DNA from: Orthonyx spaldingii
Lineage: Eukaryota > Chordata > Aves > Passeriformes > Orthonychidae
NCBI GenBank assembly: GCA_013397795.1
Contig: VZTJ01003574.1
Span: 2,025,834-2,089,833, forward strand
Reading direction: 5' to 3'
Length of the DNA: 64,000 nucleotides
Shown: positions 1 through 14,582 of the stretch, in pieces
Layout: the number at the start of each line of letters is the position of its first letter
How positions within the stretch are numbered: the first letter of the stretch is position 1
Position numbers and translations under genes: made by a program
The notes under the pieces: generated by a model
What the model was told of the DNA's origin: nothing
What the model saw: only the letters and a program-made list of their open reading frames with translations
The model's database searches: none

Positions 1-3000
1 TTTTGAAAGGAAACACTGGAAGGAGATGTTCTAATACTTTGGTCGTGATTAATGGTACTGAACCCTCTGTAGTAAAAGAAATTAAAGTAATGGCATCAGA
101 GATACATTGCACAATTGCTCTTTATGCACAGAAACTGGCTTTCTTTGAAAAATATTCGATTTGACATGTAAAGAATAAGAAATTTTGTTAAGTGTCTAAA
201 TCAAAGGCTGACCCAGACTTGCCCTTTTCTAGATAAATTTTACCATGCTTGTGCTCAGTGGAAAAAAGAAAATATTTTTAAGTATAAGCTGTAAGAGAAG
301 AAGGACCTTTTCTGTGCCTCACTGCTGGATGTTCACGTACAAATAACTGAAGGACTGTTCTTAAAGCAAAATTATTTAAGAACTGACACTCTGGTGTGCC
401 ACCTTTTTGTTCATGCCCCGGTTCAGTTGCTGTAAAGCTGTACTGTCAGCTGACCTGCCAATGGCATCATTCAGACTTCATATTTTAAGGGCTAAAATGT
501 GTTAAGTATTGGGTTTTTAGTTTGTGGAAGATGTGGTGGGAACTGCCCTGCTGTGACTGTCTTCTGATAATTGTAGGAAAGGCTTTTACCCCAGACACAT
601 CATCAGCCCACCTTGTGTGCTCACTCACTACTGAATTGGCACAACCAGGAAGTGACAGGAGCAGTGAATTTCTCACTTTGAGCTGACAAAATGTTCATTT
701 GAAATTAATTCCTAGGTTTCCTTTATTACGTAGCTCTTGCCTCCCTGTTCTGACACAGGGGGAACGAGGATCAGTTTAACTCACTCACCCCACCTTACCA
801 TCTAAGTGAGTGACTTCCTTCTGGGTTTTTTCAGGTTCAGCTATAACCTGTCACAACCCCCTAATCTTTTTCTTGTAGAAGGTACTTTAGCTAGTGATCA
901 TTTCCCCTGAGTTTATATGTGTGCTTCCTTGTCCCCCTTAAAAAGAGTAGAAAATTGCACGTGGTTTTTATTGTTGTAAGTTAAGGCCTCACAAATCCAC
1001 TCCTTAGTCTCTGATTCCAATTCGTACCCTCCTGTTCTTGATGTGAGGCATGTGCAGGGAGGTCCTTTTCTCAGGTCTGAATCAGTAGTGAATATATTTA
1101 ATACTATCAGAGCCCACCTGTGTGTTGTCTTTAATTACTGTGAATTAATTTTACTGCTCAGCTGTGAGGCTGAAGATGTGTGAAACAGTTTCACCCAGAT
1201 GCTACAGAAGTTCCAGTATACAAAAAGCTGAAGTTGGGTGAGACAACTTCTGTTGGGTCTCTCCTGACCACAGGCTCTCACTCCCTATCCAGGGGAACTA
1301 ACTGATGAAAAAATAGCTCATTTTGGCAAGTCTGCTTGGACTGGCAGCCCTCTGGGACTCTGGTCAGTAAGTCTGAAGCCTGTTAGCCTGCTGGTTTTAA
1401 GGGCATTGCTTGGTTTTGTTCTTGTCCCTCTGGCCTTACACAGTTGTTTTTCACCCTGGTTTATTTAAGCCAAGCCACTTCATAACAGGAAGTCTTAATG
1501 AGTTTCCTCCATGGAAAGAATGTACGTTTATGCTACAGGTCACTAAGCCAAAGATAATATTTTTTCAAAGTTTGCTGCTATCATATTTGTATCTTATCTC
1601 ACAGGGATCTTGATTTAAAATGATGGCATTGCTCCTTAGGTGTCTGAGGTTCCTGGGTGCAATATTTGTGTTTATTTCCTGATGCCACAAAGCAGGTTTG
1701 AAATACTTTAATATAATACCATGTGTTCTGTCTGTAATTGCAAGCACCTTGTGAGCATTCTGTGGTTGGGCTTTTATTGGTAGTGAATGATAAGGGAGGG
1801 GTGTTTGCACGGTACTCTCACCCATGTGTGACATTAGGTGTAGTTATAAATAACTCAGTTTTTATTACCCAAACCCGGGAAAGGGAAAAACCCACTGCCC
1901 ATCCCTTTACCCTGTCTGACAAACTGTCTTAAGTTCGTTTACTAAGCTTGTTTGTCAGAAGATTGGTACCTTATCAGAGCATGGCAGTGTTTGTTTTGGG
2001 GTACTTAGGAATGGCTGAAAAACCAGATGTGAGTTGTATTGATGGATTATTAAAATAGAAGAGTCAGTTGGATCTCTGCAGGTAGAAGGTTTATGTCTGT
2101 CTGTGAGGAAAATATAAGTATGCTTTAAAGGAGACCAGAGTGTGGGAGTCTGTTCTTTTTTTATGGCTTCATTACAGTTTGTGTCTGTACTCAGGCTGAG
2201 AAGGGTTTGCAAAAGTGGAATGATTTGGTACAGGTTGAGTAGGTGGATTTGCTGCTGATGAAACAAAAAGAAGAAAACATTCTATTAAAAGATACTAAAT
2301 ATATTGTAAAGTCTTCTCTTTGCTTACAGTACTTTACAATAACTTAAAATCCATATCCTTAATGTCAGTGAACTTTACAGCAAGGTTTTCCCACTTAAAA
2401 AGCTGTCCAAGGAGAAGGAATGCTTTTTCACATAATAAGCTGTCTTACTAGGTAATTTAGTAGAATTTGAAGTGCCTTAGCAAAAATGTGCTTTTCAGAG
2501 GAATTATTTCTTATTTGCATGAACATAAGGGAGTAATTTTATGGGAATAATGTTCTGGGGAGAAGGAATTAAAAGTAATTCCAGTTGCCTTTAACAAAAA
2601 AGCATAAAATAAGCTGTTGGCTACAAAAGGTCTAAACCATATGATTTAGTTGTTTCCTATAGCAATTTTCTTTCTGCTTGAGCAGACTTAGAAAACATGA
2701 AAATTGGATATCCTGTAACATCAGCAGTGAAGTACAGACCTCTGCGTAACAGCAACTAATTTATTCTGCATGCCATTTCCTAAGATGCTGGAAGTGGCCT
2801 GCTAGCTTTATTAATAAAAGCATTTCTTTAGAAGATTTTATATTATTCTGACTTGGTAACACTGCATCCTTGAATGTGTTTGCTCTGTGTGATGCAGTGA
2901 ATTTCTGAGGACCCCTCAGCAGGGTCCTTTGCGTGTCTGATATTAAAACTTCTCACACAGAAGTTTCAAGTCACAAATGGGAGCTTTCCTAGTTGTGAAA

Positions 3001-3279
3001 ATATGAACAGCATTGTACCTGCACACCAGAACACACGGTGCAAAACGCACTTCATTCATTTTCCTAGAACTCTCACAGTGCAAGCTCCTGGTGACTTGCC
3101 AGGTAAATGCAGAACTGGCATTCCAATGTGTGCTTGGGAAAGAGCTTAAGGAGCACTCTTGGGTGTGAATGATGAATCCCGCTGCAGGTGAAGGAAGACT
3201 GGTAAGATGTGCTGTTGGACTGTGATAGAAGGCGAGGTTTGGGAGAGTGCATTTTAGAAAAAGCAGGAAGGGTCAAAAG

Positions 3280-3560
3280 CTCCCTGGGGAGCAGCAGGAC
3301 CCGGGGGTGGCGGGGTGGGGACAGGACCCTGGACAGCTCCGCGGGACCGAGGGCGGTCCCGGCCCGGGCACAGAGCCGGGGGTCGGCAGCGCTGCAGGTG
3401 AACCTGACCCACAGCCCGACAGCGAGCCCGGCCCGCGGACAGAGCCGGGGTTGGACAGAGCCGGGGTTGGACAGAGCCGGGTTCGACAGCGCTGCAGGTG
3501 AAGCTGACCCGGTTTGGCCGCCTGGCAGGGAAGGGCTGATGCAGCTCCCTCCCGCCTGGC
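3280..3560. repeat. GC-rich island with 16-bp tandem repeat
   Basis: This block is very GC-rich inside an AT-rich intron. A 16-bp unit (ggacagagccggggtt) occurs three times head to tail at 3437-3484, the last copy slightly diverged. The string gcgctgcaggtgaa followed by c/g and ctgaccc occurs twice, near 3390 and 3489, so a unit of about 99 bp has been duplicated around the short repeat. It reads openly in several frames on both strands, as GC-rich repeats do, so it is not called as a gene. Confidence 0.75.
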
Positions 3561-6500
3561 TGGGGGCCAGGGAGGAAACAGGACGGGGTGATGGTAGTAG
3601 AAATATGTTACTCTCTTCCTCCTTCGGGCCCATTCCATGGCAATTAGTGACGATCGGTATCGCAGTGCGCCGCAGTAGCTGTTGTGTAGGTTAAGTGTCT
3701 GCTTGTAGCTGCAGGACTTGGAAAAGCCCTGTGAGGTCGTTTTGGTTACGGCCAAGTAAATTGTGCCTTACAATGATCCAGTGTTTCCTTATCCCCAGAT
3801 GGGGAGGTATCGCTTGCAGCCATGTAGCATTGCTGCTGCTTGTTTGTTTTAAATAAATCATCAGCCCTTCCAGTGCCTCTGTGACATCCTGAGCCATGTT
3901 TGAGACAAATAGGGGAGATGCACTATGAGCTGTAGCAGAAAAAAGAAATCCAACCCTGGCTAAATTAGCAAAGTAAATTACTTTCTTTTACCATGCTAAT
4001 ATTGTAGTACTCTTTAACGTATGAAACTTCTATGTGGAATAAATTCTGCCCATTGGGAACTCTCCAGAAAGAGGCGAATCTTGCTGGCAAATTTCATGCT
4101 GTACAAAACCCAGTAATAACAGGGTTGGGAACTGCTCAGCTGATCCTTTTGAAGTGAAGGAAATAACCTGGGTTTTCATTAAAACTGCTCGCAAGATGTC
4201 CAATTCTTGCCACAGATTGTAATAGCACTTTATTGGTCCTGGTGTCCTGGTCATGTCAGATCATTAATATTTTAGTGTCACTAACTATCCTTGAAGTGCC
4301 ATGCCAGTAAAAGTTAAGACATTAAAAATAAGGTGCCAATTTAGACAAATAATCTGCAATCTCTAAGTCTCTTTTCATTAGGTCTGATGCCCTACTTTGT
4401 CTTGCTGGCTCAGAAAGTGTTACATTTTCTTATTACTCAGCTGATTGCTGGATGTAGTTGGAGGCCCCATAATAAGATTGTTCTAAGTATAATTACATAT
4501 GTCGTTCACATTATGAAATGTTTAGGAAAAAGGATAAGTTATACTGACATTTGTAAACTATTAAAATGATAAATTATCCAGCAACTCTGAAGCTGTGTTT
4601 AATTAGGATGAACTTCTGGACTGCTAGCTAGACTGGTGTTTAACTCTAAAGTGCATAGTGAATGCCTTCTTGACTGGTGTTTTATAATTAAATCTGTAAG
4701 GAGCTGATTTGTACAGACACACAGGGTGCAGTTTTGCGTTCTGTGGTGATATTAATTTCATGGTTAATGAAGTTTGCATTCTTAAAGTGGTATTTAACAA
4801 GGTCTCATCTGTGTGGATTTTGTTGATGAAGTGAAAAATCAGGTCTGCTTCCTCATGCCTGCTGGTAGGAAATGCTTCGCATTCTCAAAGATTTCTTGGT
4901 CTCAGCAAAATTTATTCCCTGTGAAACTCAGTTTGTTGAATCTCTGGCAGATTGAATATGAGCTCAGAGCTTGCACAAGTCTGCCTTTGCAGGTGGTGTG
5001 GTGTGGGGATGAGGTTTTAGGGTTTAGTCAGGAATAACTAAACCTGTTCGCAGTGATGGTCATGATACTGAAGACCTGCGTTTCTGCCGCTTACCCTGAA
5101 TCACACATTTTTAATATATTTCTTGTCATAACCTCACACATATGTTGTCATATGTAAGGAAGGTTGAGAATGAAAATGAGCTAAAATGGATTTACAGTTC
5201 ACATTCCGCATAGCTCACTGTTCAGAGTTCAGATTCATAGCTCCAGGTGTGAGTTAGTTCACAGATATGCAGAGCTACAGCAGGGGAAAGTCATGTCAAG
5301 AAAGTTACTAAACTTATTTTTTTCTGGCTTTTATGATGTTTTATCCTCTAGATGTTGCACCTTTTTTAATAATAATCAAACATTTTTTTATAATTTGGCA
5401 TGTTTTGATCAATTTTCGGTCATTTTACCTTCTGTCATGTTTTTGGTTGTCCCAGATTCCGAGACCAACCATTCCTCCTCTCATGATGATATATATTGGC
5501 TTGCCTGAAGGAAGAGGAATACTACAGTTGCTTGTTTTATCTGGTGGTGGGACAGTAACAAGCTGGGGAGCAGCTGCTCTGTGAGCTGCAACGTGCTCAG
5601 GATGTGAAGATTTGTGACAAGGAGTTTATTTGGGTGCTCCTTCTGCTTGAGAGGCTTCTCCATTGCTCCACTGACACTGTGAAGGAGCTGAAGCAATGGA
5701 AGTAACTACAAATAGGGTTCACCACAGCAATCCTGGACACACTAGCCAGTCCCCTTGAGTAAGCTGCCTACTTACAGAAACAACCTTTGCTTGCTTTTTA
5801 TTGTTTCACTCTGTTTTGTTTCTTTTTTTTTTTCCTGTTTCTCAAAAATACAGGATTTTTCTGTGGAACAAAAATGACTTTAAAATTACTTTTCACAACT
5901 ACCAGCATATATCCTCTCATAATAGTTTTTGAAAATACCATGCTCTAAAATTTTAATTCCTTTTTAGAATAATTGCTTTTACTTCCTTCCTGATGCTGGA
6001 GTAGCTGCTATTCAACATCTTCCAGCACACCTTCCTTGCTTTGAGGCAGGTGGTGAGAATAACAGCCTGTGTTATTTTTATATACATAGGAATGAAATGC
6101 TTTCTTTGGAAGGTAATTGTAATGTTAGAAGATGAAATAGTCTAAGGAGCTTTAAAATTATGGGGAGGGGAACCCCACACTCCTCCATCTAATCTCAAAA
6201 CCTCGAGTTACTTATGGCAGTATGTTTTCAGTGCTGGCATTAGGTTTGGTGTTGTTAAGGAGTAAAAAGCTTTTTGCAGGTGGAAATTGTTATATGATTT
6301 CATCCTGATTTCATAAATTTAATTTATGAAGTGTATACCTGGTTGTTAGATACATTATATCCAAGAAGTCTGCATAATTGGCCTCTGACTCTCCTTTCAT
6401 GGCATTTGATCATGTAAAGAGAATGTATGAAAGTAGGTTGTGTATCTTTTGTTCTTTTTAAAACAGTTGGTGTTGTATGAAATGTCTGTCTTGCAATTCA

Positions 6501-9500
6501 ATGCTCTGATAGTTCCAGCCTAGAAATACTGAATCTGGTAAGCAAAGCTCTTTAGAATTTAAATGGCCTCTGAACATACAGTTTACATCTCCCTTTGGCC
6601 TCTTTGATTTAACATATTTGCTGTTTTATCATATTTTACGAAGTTTTTACAGTTTTCCTTTTACATCCTTTTTGCGTCTGAACTTACATTTCAGGTTTGC
6701 TTTCTGCTTTTAAAACTTCTACAGTTTCTGCCTTGCTTAATATTTTAATGAATGGTGATTGAGTTTGGAGCTGTGCTTTGGCAGTTCTGCCTGTTCCCAA
6801 GAGCTGATTTAAAACAAGAAGCCTGAATGACTTAAAGTTCATTGATATCTGTTGTCATACTAATAACGTTCAGAAAGCTTCATGTATTATTGAGTGATCT
6901 TGTGAATGCTGTACGTGAAAATGGTGTTGTGAATCGTAAATTGCTGCTTAGTGCGCATTAATATGGATTGATTCTATTTGTTTTGTACTAAATAATTCAT
7001 GTTTCCCAAATGGTTCTGATTTCTAACAGAAAAAAATCCACTTGAACACAGCAGACTGTATTTTTCAGTCTTCACTGGGTGCTTGTCTAGCATGACAGGA
7101 ACGGTACAGCTGTTTTTGTAGCAACCTTCCTTTTTCATTGGTAGTTGTTTAATGATACCTGGTTCAAAGTATAAAAGTGTTTGCAGAAGGGCTCTATATT
7201 AACTTTCTAAAGCCAATCTCACAGGCATTTTCACTGGAAGCTTAGATTTGCTTTGCTTTATCTCAAAGCTGTTGAAGAAACAGAATAGCAAATGCCTCTG
7301 TCTCTGGGATACTGATTTATTATGACTTTTAAACAAAGTACACCTTGACCCAACCGTGCTGCATATGCTAAATGCAGAGATAACAAATGCCTGTCTCTTG
7401 AGATTCAGTTGTGGCTTTTAACTTTATTATTTGGATAAATATTTCCTAAGCTACTTCTGCTGTTTACCTTAGAGTTCTTAAAGCAGTTACTTGCAGCCCT
7501 TTATTTTTAGAATTGCCATGGCATTGTCATGGCTTTTGGGAGGCTGAGGGCTGGATGCTTCTGTTTACAGGGTGTGTTGTGGATGCATTTTATGGCTTCT
7601 AAAGTGCTGCTCTCTCTGGGGAGACAGCAAATAGGTTAGCAATCAAAAATGAGAAGTTGTGTCTAATTCTTCCTCTGCTAAGTTAGTTTAGCTGATTCAA
7701 AAGTAAGCTCAAGCTTTAAAAAAAAGAAAAAAGGAAAAAAGCTTCATGACAATGGCTATTGATGTGGTGTGTCTGGGCTGCTGGCTCTGTAAAGATGTAT
7801 TTGTTTCCTTTATTGACAACCAAGTTAATGCATCTGTCAGAGCCACGCTGCCATGTGCTGCCAGGATGCACGAGCTCAGTCTTGCTGAAATTGTCTTAGG
7901 CTGAGTTCTATGCAGGTAATATGATTTATTTGTGTCTTCCACAGCCAATCTATACAAGCTAAGGATTTAGCAAAAGTTTTTTGAGCTTAAAGTATGTACA
8001 CGTTAGGAATAAAAAATTCACCAGCCTCATGTAATGCATTTGGCTGCCTTTCCTGAAGCAGCAAAATCACCTGATTTATTGCCAAGCTCAGATAGCAGTA
8101 TTTAGAGTTTTTTTCCTGGTAATGATTTGTCCTTTCCTCCCCTGCACTGTGAAGGGGAGCTTTACTTTGTGATAGCCATTCCCCATAGAAAGGCTGTAAA
8201 GTTTTAGCTCTCAGTAAACCTTTGTAGGAACAAAATTGACAGGTAGGGTTTTAGCTGGTTGTGGAAGCAGGTAGAAAGTGAATTTTTTTTTACACAGCTA
8301 ACTTACTGTATTGCACCAGCATTTATCCAGCAAGCACTTCAGCCCATTTGATAAATAATGTGAAATCCAGTGCTGACACCTTGTCTTCAGTCATCTCCTG
8401 TCACCTGTGTTGAGACAAAAGAGCCCAGGTCATGAGATAGCTGTGCTTGATGGATGCTTGGCACGGGTGTGTTTAACTTGGCAGTAAAACAGAGTCCCTT
8501 GTTCTCTGCTGTGACAAAAGTGCCAGTCAGGCCCACAAAGGTTTTGCTGCCTTAACCACAACGTTATCATCACTGCTGCCAGTGGAACAGAGAGGCTGGG
8601 ATAAGATCTGTGGTTTGCAGGTACCTGGTGGCTGGCAAGGCACTGCATCTTTAGTGTGATGTGTCCCTGAATAACCAGCTGGGTCATTAAACTTTATTGT
8701 GTCCAGCGTTTCTACAAAGTTTCTCTCTGGGTGACCATCATTAATGGACCAGTTCTTAATTACACTACAGAACCATTAATGCCAAGGGCTCAGTGGAATT
8801 AAGAAAGGGATTGGGTATTTGCATGGCTAATACTGGTTTCTGTCTTACAGAAGTTTTAAAAATCCTTTTTGCCAGGCAGCAAAGCTGGGGGCTCATGCAC
8901 TTCACGGTATGTCAGTCTAATATTGAGTAGAATAAAATTTATTGACTAGAAAATAATTTGAGTGAGTTATTCCATAACCTTTTTCATCATGACAAAACCA
9001 TGCTTCCTGGTGCCTTTCTCCAACACAGCAATATCACTGGGAATCAGTTCTAGTCCAGTATGATTTCTGCTTTAGTATAATGGGTGTCTCAAGTGTGGAA
9101 AAGTCTCTGGGTCCTTAAGCAAAAATATGATGTAGAAGTCTGGGGCCTTTATGTAGAGAAATAAGCAGCGAGCTTTCAGGGTGTCCTGTGTTTGAGCTGT
9201 AGCTAATGGGACATAGGAATAGAAGGAAGAATTTACAGTAGGGCAAAAATTGAGTTGTTAAGAGCATAGTGCATTTTTGGGCTGGAGAAATGAGCAGCAC
9301 ATCAAAAACACTGGTTCTTTTCGTGGTTTTTTGCAATCACATTTATTACCTCTCTTAAAACAGATGCACGCAGATTTCCTTTTCTTTTAACTCTGAGTGT
9401 GGGGAGATGCTGAACTCATAAGTGTCCCAAAAGCTTCTAGCAATTGAGTGATACATGGTTTGCACACTTATATGTCTTTTGTAAGGCATCATTGTAGCCT

Positions 9501-10430
9501 GTTCTCATTGGGCACGTTGTTTCTTGCACAGTTAATTCTGAAAAGAGAAACTCTGTTTTGGGGAAATCTTATCTGTAATCTCATGTAATTCCTTATTCTC
9601 ACTTTGCTGCTATCAAGAAAATAATGGGAAGGGGACAAAGTGAAATGGCAAGAAAAGCCTCTTAAAGGCTTTGCTTTAACAGTAAGGGGAGGTAAGTTCA
9701 ACTTAATGGTAAAGATCACAGATAACATGAAATTCGCTGGTAGCTGTCATTCCATAGTCATGTGAATTTTCAGGAATTATTAGTGTGCATATGCTTGTTT
9801 AGAACAGACATGATTCCCACTGTTGTGGGAAAAGTGTTGATACTAACAAGTAGAAAAGTGTTTTTCAAAGTCTTCCTAAACAGAATTTTGAAAAATAAAA
9901 ATCTGGCCTGCATATGTAGTTGACTTTACAAGTTTTTTACAGGGTTAGAAATTGCAGGTTCGAATTTGTGAGGCATATGGTCTGATAACCAAACGTTCTG
10001 AAAATAGTGCCATTCTCTGAGAGTGGCCGTATGAAAATCTGCATCCGATTCCGAGCTCGGGTGCTGCTGCTCGGTGGAACTTCAGCTGTTACTCCATGCA
10101 CAGGGAGCAAACAGCCTTGCACAGGAAACTTGTAATGCTTGTCATGGATGCTGGAAATCACATGAATCAATACCAAAGTAGCCTGCAGATCCCTGCAGTC
10201 TGGCACTGTGAGGGCTGCGTTGGAGATTGTGTCTGGTTGCAAACACGTTATTTGAGAAGATCGAACTGCAGCAGATTTCTCACTGTTAAATTCTGTCCCT
10301 CCACATATGTGTGTGTGTGATTTTCAGTTAGCCATGCTGTAGTCCTTTGATAATTGGTTCACATCTTGAAACTTTCTAAGTGGAACTTAAAAGGAACTTT
10401 CTCAGATCACTGAAAAATGGGTTTTGGACT

Positions 10431-10745
10431 TACAGACCGATTTTTCTTGGAAGGGACTGCAAATGTCACCTGCTCCCACCTCCTGTTCAGAGCAGGGCCA
10501 GCCTATGTCCCCTTGTTTGGAGCATTGTCCGGGGGAATTTTCAAAGTCTATCAGACTCCAGTCCCTGCACACTCTTTGGGCAGCTTGTTGTAGAGTTTAA
10601 TTGCTCTCACTGGGAATTTTTTACTTCTTTCACCCTGTAATTTCCCTGATGGCAACTTGTGGCTGTCTCCTGTTGCCTGTGCACTTGTGAGAACAGTCCA
10701 ATTCTGTCCCAGCTGAAACTGCCCACGCACGTGAGGAAGGGTGAA
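10431..10745 (-). mobile_element. CR1 LINE fragment, 3' region, minus orientation
   Basis: The plus strand reads like the reverse complement of a CR1 3' region. Recognisable pieces are ttggaagggactgc, the block corresponding to 'accacaacctctctgggcag' (here ctctttgggcagcttgttgtagagtttaattgctctcac), and a 'ccctgatggcaacttgtggctgtctcctgttgcc' segment. It is well diverged and 5' truncated, typical of old avian CR1 copies. It lies in STIMATE intron 1. Confidence 0.7.
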
Positions 10746-13700
10746 TGTGATGTGCAAATGTGATCCTCAGCAACCTTTCCTCCTTCTCTCTTTGGCCAGC
10801 TCAGCTGTCACTTTGCTGAGGTCTGATGGCAGAAATGTCTAGGAAGTTTATGAAATGAAACATTTAGTCACGTGCTTTCTCTGTGACCCATCTTTGAAAA
10901 AGTTTTGAGAAGCACTGGAAATACAGGTGGGATTCCCAGCTCACTCCTCAGAAGAGCAGTATTGTTGTAGTGCAGCTGCAGAGGACGTCAAGCATGTTGA
11001 TTTTACTTTTTTTTAATTTGAAATTAATGAGCTGGAGAAATCTTTGATCTTTACTGGGGTCAGAAAGATTCTTATTGTGAACTTAGAGCCTGCATCTAAG
11101 AAATGCAGTAGTGCATGATATGTGGAAGCATTTCAAAGGTGTCAGATGAGCTAGTTTTGTGCTGGCTACAAGAGCAGCCATCCAGAACTTGGAGTTCTTG
11201 AATCCATATTGAACTTACTTCACATCAGCAAAATAGTTCCTGTGGGCCTTCTTAAAGAGGTGAAGGAGAGAGAGGAAAACAGGCTTGATTTCAGGTGTTG
11301 CTTTGCATATTTACAATTTGGAGAGGTTTTATTTTATTTCTTGTCTCTGTTCTGGCCTTTATTGTTCCCTATAAGTCTTCTGAAATTCTGATGGAAAAAC
11401 TGCTCTGTTAAAGTAAGTGTTAGAAACCCTTCCACAGTACTCTGGCATTAATTATTCCTAGAATTTCAATGAAGTGAGAAGACAATTCAATGAACTTGAA
11501 TTTTGCATTAGCAATGCTGTGTCTTATACGCTTATCTATTATCTGTCCATCTGGCAGCTCACACGCTCGTTGGCAGGAGTGCTTTTATTTCCTTTCCTGA
11601 AAAATTCTGGCACCGAACGTATAAACAAGCAGCGCCTCTTTCTTCATTTATAATTCAGCCTGAAATTCTGAGCATTATTAGTTAATTAATATTAACTCTG
11701 GTGAGTTGTTGCTGGTGCGAGCGCGGCGCTCCGAGCCGCAGCATATGGAGCGGCACCGCCAGGAGCCGGCAGATTGAGAGCCATCTGTCAGCTGACACAC
11801 GCACGAGCCCGAGCTTGTGCTGAGACTGCCAAGAGAAACTGGGAGTGGGGCTGGGAACAGCAATCCTGGCTTCTCCTGGGGCAGGGCAAAGGGAAAAATT
11901 GCTTTCCCAATTTGATAGGTGCTTAAAAACTGCCAGTGAAGATTCTGTAGAAAGCGTGCTGGCTTTTGGTTCCACAATTAATGTGTTAATAGCGAGCGTG
12001 CTGAGGACCCTGAGCTTACCAATGTAGTTGTCTGCAGCCTGTTGGGTTTTTGCTCAGTTTAGTTACAGGGAAGGCTCAAATTCTGTATCAGGGGTATGTT
12101 GGGAAGTACCTGAATGTCTGCATCTGTTAGAAACCCTTGATGCTCACAGACACTGCTGCAAGGAGCTGGACTGGGGAAATAGCACTTCCATATGGATCTA
12201 CTGGGCTTTCCAGTGCACAGGTACATATTCATCAGGTTGCACCTCCTAAAGATTTTGCTCATTTAATTTGGGGGATAGAAGTTTGTGGTGTGATCAGCCA
12301 GTCAGAACATTCCCAAAAGATACCTTCAGAGGCTTTCCAAGCTTGCTCTCCTGTTTACTGTTAATTCAAATGAAATGTTCTGTTTCTACAACTGGCCAGA
12401 GAAACACAGAGTTTCAGACTTCTCAAGTCCGTTTCTCAGTACAGATAAAATTTGAGATGCTATTAGTTGAATTGCTTTTGAATATCCTCTTCCAAAATGA
12501 ATTTTTGTGAATTTTAAAAAGAAGTGAATCAATCCAGAGACATTATACAACTTCATAGTAATAACAGACAAAAGCCTAAGCTTGGAATTCACCCCTGCCC
12601 AAAGCCGGCACACCTTAGCAGTTTAATTCCATTTTGTCTGCAGAAAAGCATCTTGCACTAACTCCGCAGTAAGTTGAAACTTCTGTTTCTTGCATTTGTT
12701 TTGTGATGCTTTGTTGCTTCCTGTTGTTACACAAAAGTGCCACTAATTAAAGTAATCCATAATGTGACTGGGGAGGACTTGTCATAAATAACAAACTGGT
12801 TAACTTGGCTGAGTGTTGCTCATTTTTAACAGAAGTTTTATATTTATGTCATGCTGTTCACAGGGAAAACTGCTGGCAAGTGTTGCTATTACAACTTTAT
12901 CTTTGGTGTAAATGTACAGTCTTTTTGTCTTGTCACTTTTTAATTTCTCGTGGGGGTGAAACAGTTTCTCTCTGCTGTCAGAAGCAGTGACAGTGAGACA
13001 GCAGGTTGGCAGCTTGGTGTTCTCTGAAAGTGCTGCTCCTCCACCTTGGAGGTGATTTATTCAATTGTTTTATGAGGGCAGTTGACTTTGGGGAAAATTG
13101 CTTTACTTGTGAAAAAGTTATGATTGGTTCAGAAACCAGAATGTGGTTTAAAGACTTTTAAGTTGGGCAAGCATGACTTACACAGAGCATCCTATGTTAA
13201 ACTGAAATTCATCACTTATACCTTTAGAAGCAGGTTAAAATACCTGTTGATATTTTACCTGACTACACCTGCTATGGTTTGAGCTTCTTAAATCAGAATC
13301 ACTGCAATTTGAAGGGGTGGAGAAGAATTAAGTCTTATTTATTTTTTATAAGAGATAATTTCTGAAATAGGGGCCTAAATAATTCTTTTTCAAGACTTAT
13401 GTTGAAGGAACTGGTGAGTGGCACTGAAATTTGGGCAGAAGGAAGTAAAACCCATATGTTTTAGCCATTCTCAGTGGAAAGGTTTTGCATTACCTTGTTG
13501 TCTTTGGGATGTGCAAGGAATTAGTATCTTGCAGCTGTAACAAAGAATAAATCTGTGTTAGGATACTAGCCCAGACCTGACAGAGGTGATGCTGCCACAG
13601 CCCCTGCTCCAGGTCTGACCCGTGGCAGGGCTGAGTCTGTATTCCCAACAGGAAAAAAGGTTTTCTTGCCCAGAAGGAGTTAGATATGGAATTTCCTAAG

Positions 13701-14582
13701 CAGACAGAACAAACTGCAGATCAGACAGAACAAGTGTATGGACCAGCCACTGTTTACACATCAGCAACTGCTTTTATCCCCTTGTCCCTCTGTTTTTCCA
13801 CACTTGTTCCGTCAGGAGTCATCTCCCAGATGGACCTGGGATGGGTTGGAAATACAAGGATGTAGCTGGGCAGGGTGTGAGAGGAGCTTTTTATCAGTTA
13901 CCCAAACAGTTTGTACTGTAAACTGCATTAAAACTGCAACAGACAAACTTACCTACTTTTTTGCCTTTGTGTATAGTTGTCATTAATTTTAATACTGATT
14001 TTTTTTAGTTTTCAGTAAGTTAACAATTGTCAACCTTTTTGTGGAGGGATTATCAGACTAAAAAAATCTGTCCTGCTTTCCTTTTGTAATTCAGTTTGCT
14101 GACAAAATAGAGAGACTTTGTCAGAAAATGTATTTGTCCTGCTGCTAATTCAGTTGATTTCTTTCTGATATTATAGACTGCCCCATATTATGAGAATGCT
14201 TTCCGATTTGACTTTGGGGCTCCAGTGAGGAAAAGAAACAGCTCTTTCTAATACCCACTTTCCTGTTGGAAATTAAATTGTATCGATGGGCAGTCATAAA
14301 AGCTCAGGCCGATGGAATGGTGGTCAGACGTGGATTATTGTTTCATGTTGGGGATGTTGGCAGTCAGAGGATGGAGCTCTAGGAACTTAGAGGTGACAGA
14401 AGGGACACAGTTTCTATAAAAATGGATCCTTGGAGTTTGATAAAGTGAAGTGCAATAGTGAAAGATGCAATGAATTGAAGAAAGTCACGTTTCTGCAAGA
14501 TGATTTGCTTTCACTTTCTATATTTTTGTTGCTTTGGAAGTTGCTGATTGTCTTCAATCATTTTTCATTTTTTTCTCCCTAG

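Larger units (their letters stand above)
1..14582 (+). other. STIMATE: STIMATE intron 1 (3' portion)
   Basis: This is mostly AT-rich non-coding sequence with no ORF that resembles a protein family. I looked for STIMATE exon 1 (a start followed by a hydrophobic segment ending in a Leu-Lys-Arg junction) and did not find it, so the first exon and promoter lie to the left. It holds a GC-rich island with short tandem repeats near 3280-3560, a CR1 fragment near 10431-10745 and a small CpG-dense patch near 11700-11830. I see nothing else assignable. Confidence 0.8.

Noticed and set aside
3073..3755. ORFs up to 186 codons on both strands over the GC-rich island in STIMATE intron 1
   Set aside because: GC-rich sequence lacks stop codons in most frames; composition is repeat-driven and no domain or splice context supports a gene.
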